Both the position numbers and the translations under genes were made by a program. Shown here piece after piece: positions 57,222 to 64,000 of a stretch of 64,000 nt of DNA; position 1 is the first letter of the stretch, and each line of letters begins with the position of its first letter. The stretch comes from Abyssalbus ytuae. Its GTDB lineage: Bacteria; Bacteroidota; Bacteroidia; Flavobacteriales; Flavobacteriaceae. The notes beneath the pieces were generated by a model, which was not told the origin of the DNA, ran no database searches, and worked only from the letters and a program-made list of their open reading frames with translations. Where the stretch lies: contig NZ_CP094358.1 of the NCBI RefSeq assembly GCF_022807975.1, positions 62,001 to 126,000 on the forward strand. Reading direction: 5' to 3'.

Positions 57222-58610
57222 ATGAAAAAACAAAAAGTTACTGCCGTATTTGATATTGGAAAAACCAATAAAAAATTCTTTTTGTTTGATTCTGATTTTA
57301 AAGAAGTTTATAAAGAATATATTCAATTTGATGAAATAAAAGATGAAGATGGTTTTCCTACAGAAAATTTAGAAGCTTTACGAAAGTGGTTAAAAAGTGT
57401 GTTTCATCACATTTCAGAAATCGAAAATTATGAGATTGATACTCTCAATTTTTCTGCGTATGGTGCAAGTTTTGTTCATATTGATGAGCACGGGAATTTA
57501 TTAACACCTTTATATAATTATTTAAAACCTGTTGATGAAGATTTGTTAACTTCGTTTTATAAAAAATACGGTCCCGAAATTGAATTATCTGCTAAAACCG
57601 GATCGCCAAAATCAGGTATGCTAAACTCCGGGTTCCAATTATACTGGCTAAAACATACACAACCGGAGGTTTTCAAAAAAATTAAGTACTCCTTACATTT
57701 ACCACAATATCTTAGCTATGTCTTTACAGGAATTCCAATAAGCGAGTATACTAGTATTGGATGTCATACCATACTATGGGATTATACAAAAAACGATTAT
57801 CACGATTGGGTATACAAAGAAGAAATTTATAAAATACTTCCCCCTATTGCTTCTGCTAAAACGACTTTCATTATGAATCATAATGGTAAATGCATAAAAA
57901 CTGGAATTGGTATTCATGATAGTTCATCAGCTTTAATACCATATATAAGAAGTTCTAAAAAGCCTTTTATATTGATTTCAACAGGCACATGGAGTGTTGC
58001 TTTAAATCCTTTTTCCAAAACTCAATTAACTCAGAAAGATATTTTAAATGAGACTTTCAATTACATGAGGATTAACGGTAAAGCTGTGAAATCATCAAAA
58101 TTGTTATTGGGGAATGAATACAAATATCAAATAACTCAATTAAGTAAATATTATGGTATTCCGCCGGAAAATCATAAATATGTAAAATTTAACATCAACA
58201 TCTTTAATAAAATATCCGGAAATTTTAAGTATTGTTTTAAATGGAAATATTTTAAGGATATTAATATGCCTCAACAAACAAGAATTTCACACACTACTTA
58301 CCAAGAAGCCTATCATCAATTAATGATGGAACTAGTGAAATTACAATTAAATAATATAGCCCTGATTAAGGGAAAAGATGCATCTGTTACAAAACTGTTT
58401 GTTGATGGTGGTTTTAGTGATAATGATGTATTTATAAAATTGTTATCCCATTACTTGGAAGATATGGAATTATGGTCTGCAAATTCTTCCCTGGGTTCGG
58501 CTTTAGGGGCTGCCATAGTACTATCAGATAATAAGTTAAATTTTGAATTTCTAAAAAAGAATTATGTCCTTAAAAAACATACTCCTTTTGTAGTCAATCA
58601 AAATATTTAA
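57222..58610 (+). CDS. Rhamnulokinase-like FGGY family kinase
   Basis: Sugar kinase of 462 residues phosphorylating L-rhamnulose to rhamnulose 1-phosphate. The N-terminal nucleotide-binding motif AVFDIGKTNKKFFLF and the second ATP-contact loop ISTGTWSVALNPFS are intact. The C-terminal LFVDGGFSDNDVFIKLLSH is another conserved actin-fold element. The substrate is inferred from operon context (isomerase before, aldolase at the front). It lies 16 bp after the isomerase. Confidence 0.9.
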   Translation: MKKQKVTAVFDIGKTNKKFFLFDSDFKEVYKEYIQFDEIKDEDGFPTENLEALRKWLKSVFHHISEIENYEIDTLNFSAYGASFVHIDEHGNLLTPLYNYLKPVDEDLLTSFYKKYGPEIELSAKTGSPKSGMLNSGFQLYWLKHTQPEVFKKIKYSLHLPQYLSYVFTGIPISEYTSIGCHTILWDYTKNDYHDWVYKEEIYKILPPIASAKTTFIMNHNGKCIKTGIGIHDSSSALIPYIRSSKKPFILISTGTWSVALNPFSKTQLTQKDILNETFNYMRINGKAVKSSKLLLGNEYKYQITQLSKYYGIPPENHKYVKFNINIFNKISGNFKYCFKWKYFKDINMPQQTRISHTTYQEAYHQLMMELVKLQLNNIALIKGKDASVTKLFVDGGFSDNDVFIKLLSHYLEDMELWSANSSLGSALGAAIVLSDNKLNFEFLKKNYVLKKHTPFVVNQNI

Positions 58611-58627
58611 AACAGAAATAGATAAAA

Positions 58628-59917
58628 ATGTCAAAGAAAATAAATTTAGCTCATCCGAGAGATCAAATAATTACCATTATTAGCAGAATTTATAAAAGAG
58701 GTATGACCACCACTTCTGGAGGAAATATTTCAATTATCGATAATGATGATAATATTTGGGTAACTCCTTCTGCTGTTGACAAAGGCTCTTTAAGACCTTC
58801 TGATATTGTATGTGTAAAAAAAGATGGCACTGTTATAGGCAGGCATAAACCTTCCTCCGAATTTCCTTTTCATAAAGCTATTTATGAAGTCCGCCCTGAT
58901 ATAAAATCGGTGATTCATGCACATCCTCCTGCACTTGTGTCATTCAGCATTGTTCATAAAACCCCAAATACAAATATCATATCTCAAGCCAAACGCATTT
59001 GTGGTTCCATTGGTTATGCAAAATATAAATTACCAGGAAGTAAAGAGTTAGGAAAAGTTATAGCCAATGAATTCAAAAAAGGCTATAACGCCATTATTAT
59101 GGAAAATCATGGAACCGTTTTGGGTGGAAGCGATTTAACCGAAGCCTTTGAGCGTTTTGAAACACTGGAATTTTGTGCACGTACCATTATTTATGGTTCA
59201 CAAATCGGAACTCCAAACTATTTAACCGATGATCAGATTAGTGAATTCGAAGCACAAGCTCCCTCTATAATTCCTGAAATGAAAGAGACTGAATACCCTC
59301 CTGATGAAAAAGAAAAACGCCTGGAAATTTGTAAAATAGTTCAACGTTCATGCCAGCAAGGATTAATGATAAGCTCCTATGGCACAGTTTCGATGCGGTG
59401 GAGGAACAATGATTTCTTAATCACCCCAACAGATGTAAACCGTTGGGATATGAATATTGATGACATTGTTCAAATTAAGAATAGTAAAAGAGAAAAAGGA
59501 AAAACTCCAAGCAGAGCTACCTGGCTTCACCAGGAAATTTATAAACGAAACCCAAATATAAATTCTATCATTTTAACACAATCCCCCTACTTAATGTCTT
59601 TCGGAATAACAAAAACATATTTAAATGTCCGGACCATTCCTGAAAGTTGGATTTTTTTACAAGATGTTCCGTCTCTGCCATACGGAAGCCATTTTAAAGC
59701 AAATATCGATTCGAACATTGTTGAAAATTGTACTAAAGTTTTGATAATTGAAAACGATTCCGTGATAATTACCGGTGATAAATTATTACAAACATTTGAT
59801 TATCTGGAAGTGGCTGAATTTACTGCAAAATCCCTTGTAATAGGCAATTCTCTGGGAAGTATGATTCCGATAAACAATAGTCAAGTTGAAGATTTAAGAA
59901 AAAAGTTTTTAATTTAA
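58628..59917 (+). CDS. Tandem class II aldolase/adducin-like protein with a degenerate second half
   Basis: Unusual protein of 429 residues made of two class II aldolase/adducin domains. The first (about 1-205) has the zinc ligands H97 and H99 in VIHAHPPAL, H161 in MENHGTVLGG and a possible catalytic E78. The second (about 225-429) keeps the fold pattern, for example IIENDSVIITG. At the equivalent places, however, it reads LTQSP for HAHPP and ENDS for ENHG, so it has lost the metal site. It may stabilise or regulate the first half. Because the first gene already encodes an aldolase, the role of this second one in rhamnose breakdown is unclear. Confidence 0.85.
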   Translation: MSKKINLAHPRDQIITIISRIYKRGMTTTSGGNISIIDNDDNIWVTPSAVDKGSLRPSDIVCVKKDGTVIGRHKPSSEFPFHKAIYEVRPDIKSVIHAHPPALVSFSIVHKTPNTNIISQAKRICGSIGYAKYKLPGSKELGKVIANEFKKGYNAIIMENHGTVLGGSDLTEAFERFETLEFCARTIIYGSQIGTPNYLTDDQISEFEAQAPSIIPEMKETEYPPDEKEKRLEICKIVQRSCQQGLMISSYGTVSMRWRNNDFLITPTDVNRWDMNIDDIVQIKNSKREKGKTPSRATWLHQEIYKRNPNINSIILTQSPYLMSFGITKTYLNVRTIPESWIFLQDVPSLPYGSHFKANIDSNIVENCTKVLIIENDSVIITGDKLLQTFDYLEVAEFTAKSLVIGNSLGSMIPINNSQVEDLRKKFLI

Positions 59918-59926
59918 AAAGTTACC

Positions 59927-61075
59927 ATGACTCTAAAAATCAACACCCGTTACCCCTCTATAGATGATTTGAGAAATAAGGCAAAAAAGAAAATTCCAAA
60001 ATTTGCTTTCGAATATCTGGATGGAGGCTGTAATGAAGATGTAAACTTGAATAAAAATACATCAGAACTGAGAAAAGTAGAACTTAAACCTTACTACTTA
60101 ACCAAACATACAAAGTCGGAGATGAAAACCACCTTGTTTGGCCATCAATATGATGCTCCTTTTGGCATAGCTCCGGTGGGACTGCAAGGACTTATGTGGC
60201 CAAATTCAGCTGAAATACTTGCAAAAGCAGCATTTAAACATAATATTCCGTTCATTTTAAGCACAGTTACAACCAGTAGCATAGAGAGGATTGGGAAAAT
60301 TACCGAAGGGAAAGCATGGTTCCAGTTGTATCATCCTGCCGAGGAAAAATTAAGAAATGATATTCTAAAAAGAGCCGAAGCAGCAGAATATTCGGTTTTA
60401 GTATTATTAAGTGATGTCCCGACTTTTGGATATAGACCACGCGATATAAAAAATGGGTTGGCAATGCCTCCAAAAATGTCTTTAAGAAATATTTTACAAA
60501 TCTTAAGTAGACCTGAATGGACAGTTCAAACTTTACTAAAAGGACAACCAAATTTCGCCACATTAAAACCTTACATCCCTCCCGGGCTTAACATGAAACA
60601 ATTGGGTAAATTCATGGATCAAACATTTAACGGCCGGCTTAATGAAGAAAAAATTGCCCCCATACGTGATATGTGGAAAGGCAAAATAGTACTAAAAGGA
60701 GTGGCAAGTGAAGAAGATACAGAAACTGCAATAAAACTGGGATTAGATGGTATTATAGTATCCAATCACGGCGGAAGGCAACTTGATGCCGGTCAATCAA
60801 CCATAAAACCTTTAGTACCCATAGCACAAAAATACGGAGACAAAATTAAAATCATGATGGATAGCGGTCTTCGTTCGGGTCCGGATGTTGCCAGAGCTTT
60901 AGCCAGTGGTGCCCAATTTACCTTTTTAGGAAGAACATTTATGTATGGAGTTTCCGCATTAGGAAAAAAAGGAGGTGATCATACTATTTCGATCCTCAAA
61001 AACCAATTACAACAGGTTATGGAACAAATATGTTGTGAAAACACAAATGATTTTCCATTACACCTTGTAAAATAA
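59927..61075 (+). CDS. FMN-dependent L-lactate dehydrogenase (LldD-like)
   Basis: Membrane-associated alpha-hydroxy-acid dehydrogenase of 382 residues. The catalytic histidine and substrate-binding arginine are H281 and R284 in IIVSNHGGRQLDAGQ. FMN contacts are IAPVGLQGLMWP, K257 in KIVLKGVASEED and the C-terminal IMMDSGLRSGPDVARALASGA. It should oxidise L-lactate, made by the dehydrogenase half of the first gene, to pyruvate and pass electrons to quinone. Its presence in the operon makes rhamnose breakdown respiratory. It starts 10 bp after the tandem aldolase gene. Confidence 0.9.
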   Translation: MTLKINTRYPSIDDLRNKAKKKIPKFAFEYLDGGCNEDVNLNKNTSELRKVELKPYYLTKHTKSEMKTTLFGHQYDAPFGIAPVGLQGLMWPNSAEILAKAAFKHNIPFILSTVTTSSIERIGKITEGKAWFQLYHPAEEKLRNDILKRAEAAEYSVLVLLSDVPTFGYRPRDIKNGLAMPPKMSLRNILQILSRPEWTVQTLLKGQPNFATLKPYIPPGLNMKQLGKFMDQTFNGRLNEEKIAPIRDMWKGKIVLKGVASEEDTETAIKLGLDGIIVSNHGGRQLDAGQSTIKPLVPIAQKYGDKIKIMMDSGLRSGPDVARALASGAQFTFLGRTFMYGVSALGKKGGDHTISILKNQLQQVMEQICCENTNDFPLHLVK

Positions 61076-61095
61076 TACCTGTAAAAACCAATCAA

Positions 61096-62520
61096 ATGAG
61101 TCAATTTAATATTGAAGAAGAAGTAATTACCAACAATAGTAATGAATTTGAAAGAGAACCTGTCCCCAATTCAAAATTAAAGAGTTGGAAAAGTTTTTTA
61201 GGAATGTATGCAGGAGAACACGCTGCCGGAACCGAGTTTATGATTGGCCCTCTTTTCCTTACGGTGGGTGTTAGTGCTTTTGACCTTATCGTTGGTTTGT
61301 TTCTTGGAAATTTATTGGCTGTATTATGCTGGAGGTATTTAACTGCCCATATTGCCGTAAAAAACCGTTTGACATTATATTACCAGTTAGAAAAAATTTG
61401 TGGCAAAAAATTAGTAGTTATATACAACCTGGCCAACGGAATCCTTTTTTGCTTCCTGGCGGGTTCTATGATTACTGTATCAGCAACAGCTGTAGGAATA
61501 CCTTTCAATATGGAGATGCCAAAGTTAACTGATGTAATGCCAAACGGAACTACCTGGATTATGATCGTATTATTATTAGGGACCTTAATATCAATTATTG
61601 CAGCGAAAGGTTATGATACTGTTTCAAAAGCCGCCAATTATATGTCACCAATAATAGTACTGGCATTTTTAGCCTGTGGAATTGTTGCTTTAAATCAATT
61701 GGAAGTAAAAAGTTTATCTGATTTCTGGAATATATGGGGAAATGGTTCTGAGCCCTTTCCCGGACAAATAAAATATACTTTTTGGCATGTAATGATATGG
61801 TCTTGGTTTGCTAACAGTGCCATGCACATCGGAATGTCTGATTTATCGGTATTTAGATATGCCAAGAGTGAAAAATCAGGGTGGACAACTGCTGCCGGCA
61901 TGTATATAGGACATTATATGGCGTGGATTGCCGCTGCTTTATTGTATGCCGTCTACCTGAAAACTCCCGAGGCTCAAACCTTTTTATCTAATGGAGAGGC
62001 ACCTCCCGTGGCTCCCGGACCTTTGGCCTATAAAGCTATAGGCGTTTTTGGAATCATTGCTGTTATTTTAGCAGGATGGACAACTGCCAATCCAACCATT
62101 TACAGGGCAGGACTTGCTTTTCAGGCCATTATACCCAAAACTTCCACATTTGGGGTTACTATCCTGGCCGGAACTATTGCTACTATTGCCGGAATATTTC
62201 CTGCCTTTGCCATGAAACTGTTAGGTTTTGTGGCATTGTACGGGTTTATTCTTGCTCCTGTAGGGGCTATAGTAGTTTTTGATTACTACCTCTCAAAAAA
62301 ATATAGTGTAATACCATTTTATGCCGAAAAAAGTAAAATTGGTTTTAACTATCCTGTTTTATGGGCCTGGGGAATAAGTTTTGCACTTTTTTATTTCATC
62401 TCTGTAAAATTTGATATATTCCTAAGTTTCGTAACCCTGCCCGCCTGGTTATCATGTGGAATTCTCTTCCTGTTTTTTAGTAAAAGGTATCAAAGAAAAA
62501 AATCTTATCAGCATGTATAG
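61096..62520 (+). CDS. NCS1-like permease, candidate rhamnose transporter
   Basis: Membrane transporter of 474 residues with about twelve helices and the pattern of the nucleobase:cation symporter-1 family, including MYAGEHAAGTEFMIGPLFLTVGVSA near the N-terminus. It sits in the middle of the rhamnose operon, 21 bp after lldD-like and overlapping the mutarotase gene by 8 bp. No RhaT, ABC or other sugar transporter gene is present in the operon. It is therefore the best candidate for uptake of rhamnose, or of lactate, across the inner membrane. NCS1 members usually carry purines, pyrimidines or hydantoins, so the substrate assignment rests on context alone. Confidence 0.75.
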   Translation: MSQFNIEEEVITNNSNEFEREPVPNSKLKSWKSFLGMYAGEHAAGTEFMIGPLFLTVGVSAFDLIVGLFLGNLLAVLCWRYLTAHIAVKNRLTLYYQLEKICGKKLVVIYNLANGILFCFLAGSMITVSATAVGIPFNMEMPKLTDVMPNGTTWIMIVLLLGTLISIIAAKGYDTVSKAANYMSPIIVLAFLACGIVALNQLEVKSLSDFWNIWGNGSEPFPGQIKYTFWHVMIWSWFANSAMHIGMSDLSVFRYAKSEKSGWTTAAGMYIGHYMAWIAAALLYAVYLKTPEAQTFLSNGEAPPVAPGPLAYKAIGVFGIIAVILAGWTTANPTIYRAGLAFQAIIPKTSTFGVTILAGTIATIAGIFPAFAMKLLGFVALYGFILAPVGAIVVFDYYLSKKYSVIPFYAEKSKIGFNYPVLWAWGISFALFYFISVKFDIFLSFVTLPAWLSCGILFLFFSKRYQRKKSYQHV

Positions 62521-62827
62521 AAATGCATTTATTATGAAATTGAAACCCGGCAATGTAGACGAATATAAAAAAAGACATGATGCTATCTGGCCAGAGTTAA
62601 AACAGGTTCTATCAGAAGCCGGTATAAGTGATTATTCTATTTTTTTAGATGAAAACTCATTAACACTTTTTGCCTTTCAAAAAATAAAAATTCCTAATCA
62701 GGTTACTACATTACATAAACATCCCCTTATGAAAAAATGGTGGGCATATATGGCTGATTTAATGGAAACAAATACCGATCTTTCTCCGGTTGTTCATACT
62801 TTAGAAGAAGTTTTTCATATGGACTAA
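62513..62827 (+). CDS. rhaM: L-rhamnose mutarotase
   Basis: Small ferredoxin-like enzyme of 104 residues that interconverts alpha and beta anomers of L-rhamnose for the isomerase. Key residues match E. coli RhaM: Y18, H22 in KRHDAIWPEL, and the W76-W77 pair in KKWWAYMADLM. The C-terminal SPVVHTLEEVFHMD is also conserved. Start ATG 62513 is inside the end of the permease gene, with an 8-bp overlap implying coupled translation. A longer upstream reading adds residues foreign to the family. Last gene of the rhamnose operon. Confidence 0.95.
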   Translation: MYRNAFIMKLKPGNVDEYKKRHDAIWPELKQVLSEAGISDYSIFLDENSLTLFAFQKIKIPNQVTTLHKHPLMKKWWAYMADLMETNTDLSPVVHTLEEVFHMD

Positions 62828-62880
62828 AATTTTCCTTTTCCTTATACAAAATAATTATATTTTATTCTTTTTTAAATAAA

Positions 62881-62911
62881 AACACTCCTGATTTTTTAAT
62901 CAGGAGTGTTT
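62881..62911. terminator. Bidirectional terminator after rhaM
   Basis: AACACTCCTGATT pairs with AATCAGGAGTGTT around a T-rich loop. T-runs flank both sides, so it can end both the rhamnose operon and the convergent DUF4861-like gene. Confidence 0.88.
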
Positions 62912-62924
62912 TGAGGTGATCGTT

Positions 62925-63938
62925 TTAATAAAAATTATTACTCGTATTTAACTCATTTAATTTTTCATCCAGATAATCAATAAATTCCTGACGGGTTTTA
63001 ATGCCCTTGTTCTCTTTTTCCCAGGCAGCCAGAAAATAAAATTCACATTCTAAAACTGTGGGATTGAACTCAATAATATAATCAAATTTTGTATCGGTTA
63101 TTGTCCTGACATCTTGTGTAGAATAAAAAATAGCCATTCCTAAATTATCAGGAACCAATGTTTGTTTTCCATAAGTAGCTATATAACCCCATTGTTTATT
63201 TTCACTTTCTTTATTTACCATTTCCACTCCTTGCTTAACAATTCCTGTACAAAGGCCGGTTAAACTATCACTTAGAACAACCTTGTGTTTTGTAATACGA
63301 GAATCCGGCTTGATAGACAAGAATGATTTCAGGTCAACTGTTTTTTTATTCGTTTTCCAACCATAATAATCAATTTCAACGCCTGACTCCCCTGTTTCAT
63401 TAAAAACATTTACTTTGGTAGAATCAACCTGATTAAAGTGAAGTACTTTTCCATTTATATGTCTTCCAATCGATCCTATACCCAACCCTTCACCAACTTT
63501 CAGAATATCCATTCCCCAATCACTTAATTCATGATAAGAATCAAATCCGCTCTGTCCTACTTTCTTCAAGATAAGACTATCCGTAGTCTTTCCAAAGATA
63601 TCGATAGCGTTTCTCCAATCCAGGTATAACCGGTAACCTACTTTATTACTTTCCCAACCCGGGCCTTCATACCTTATAAAATACGAGTGATCAGTATGTT
63701 CTTCCGGAACATTTAAGCTTTGTACATTAACAAATGTTCCTCCCTCGTACTTTCTGCCTATCCAATTTCCTCCTTCCTTTATGGAAATTTCGGCATAAGT
63801 TTTAGGGGATAAGACTTTTTGAACCTCTAAAGTATCTGTTTCTTTTTTGGCAACATTTACATCTTTGACCTTTTCTTTACATGAACCGATAAAAAAAATA
63901 ATAAATACTAAGATAAGCTGGTTTGATATTTTATTCAT
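62925..63938 (-). CDS. DUF4861-like lipoprotein of glycan loci
   Basis: Predicted lipoprotein of 337 residues (IIFFIGSC with C20). It resembles DUF4861 proteins that often accompany pectin, ulvan or rhamnogalacturonan genes. Visible blocks are DHSYFIRYEGPGWESNKVGYRLYLDWRN, DWGMDILKVGEGLGIGSIG and a C-terminal FNPTVLECEFYFLAAWEKE. I know no secure activity for it. The ATG at 63938 is chosen; a TTG six bases upstream would also be in frame. It faces the rhamnose operon and may start a further operon that leaves the window. Confidence 0.8.
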   Translation of the reverse strand: MNKISNQLILVFIIFFIGSCKEKVKDVNVAKKETDTLEVQKVLSPKTYAEISIKEGGNWIGRKYEGGTFVNVQSLNVPEEHTDHSYFIRYEGPGWESNKVGYRLYLDWRNAIDIFGKTTDSLILKKVGQSGFDSYHELSDWGMDILKVGEGLGIGSIGRHINGKVLHFNQVDSTKVNVFNETGESGVEIDYYGWKTNKKTVDLKSFLSIKPDSRITKHKVVLSDSLTGLCTGIVKQGVEMVNKESENKQWGYIATYGKQTLVPDNLGMAIFYSTQDVRTITDTKFDYIIEFNPTVLECEFYFLAAWEKENKGIKTRQEFIDYLDEKLNELNTSNNFY

Positions 63939-64000
63939 GTTCAATATTTTTCTGTTTATTCAACAAATAGTTATTAAAAATCGAATTGGCTTATAAGATT

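Noticed and set aside
62456-62512. N-terminal extension of rhaM
   Set aside because: The extra residues overlap the permease gene and do not match the mutarotase family; ATG 62513 begins exactly at the conserved N-terminus.

Overview
The window comes from a low-GC member of the Bacteroidota, most likely a Flavobacteriia genome. The evidence is SusC/SusD pairs, a hybrid two-component regulator, promoters of the TAnnTTTG type, scarce Shine-Dalgarno signals, an FtsK/LolA-like/LptF-G-like gene string, and a RibB carrying a degenerate GTP-cyclohydrolase II half. It has a housekeeping part (1 to about 15.5 kb) and a large polysaccharide-utilization and sugar-catabolism part (about 15.6 kb to the right edge).

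Housekeeping part: a truncated dihydrolipoyl dehydrogenase (minus); a 0.9-kb gap with three minus-strand terminator hairpins, possibly a small-RNA cluster; an NhaC antiporter; a peroxide-defence group (2-Cys peroxiredoxin, thioredoxin-like protein, small conserved protein, Tpx); DgkA; FtsK, a LolA-like carrier and an LptF/LptG-type permease; RibB with a dead GCHII domain; a KdnA-like aminotransferase; a secreted thioredoxin-like protein; a nitroreductase; an acyl-CoA thioesterase; a TauE/SafE permease; and tRNA-Ser(UGA).

Glycan part: minus-strand operon 1 reads susC1-susD1-GH30-GH2-GH2 (27.9 to 15.6 kb) and is divergent from a hybrid two-component regulator (HTCS, 28.2-32.3 kb). Minus-strand operon 2 reads PL22-like - GH106 - GH105 (37.6 to 32.5 kb). 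Divergent from it, a plus-strand operon reads susC2-susD2-GH31-GH115 (38.0-48.2 kb). Minus-strand genes CE12-like esterase and GH2 follow (52.5 to 48.2 kb), then a GntR-type regulator (53.6-52.6 kb), then a seven-gene plus-strand rhamnose operon (53.8-62.8 kb): aldolase/dehydrogenase fusion, isomerase, kinase, tandem class II aldolase-like protein, FMN lactate dehydrogenase, NCS1-type permease and mutarotase. A DUF4861-like lipoprotein closes the window. The enzyme set points to a rhamnose-, uronate- and galactose-containing glycan, such as rhamnogalacturonan or a type II arabinogalactan. There are no sulfatases and no obvious pectin/RG endo-lyase; the GH30 is the only candidate endo-enzyme.

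Main new observation: four promoters (susC2, the PL22-GH106-GH105 operon, the CE12-like gene, and the rhamnose operon) share a motif ACAGGATAC or a close variant. It starts exactly 28 bp upstream of the TAnnTTT(G/A) box in all four. Three of them carry a second ACAG half-site exactly 10 bp further upstream. This suggests one regulator couples polysaccharide capture and debranching to rhamnose catabolism. I could not find the motif in front of susC1, which suggests a second, separately controlled regulon in the same locus.
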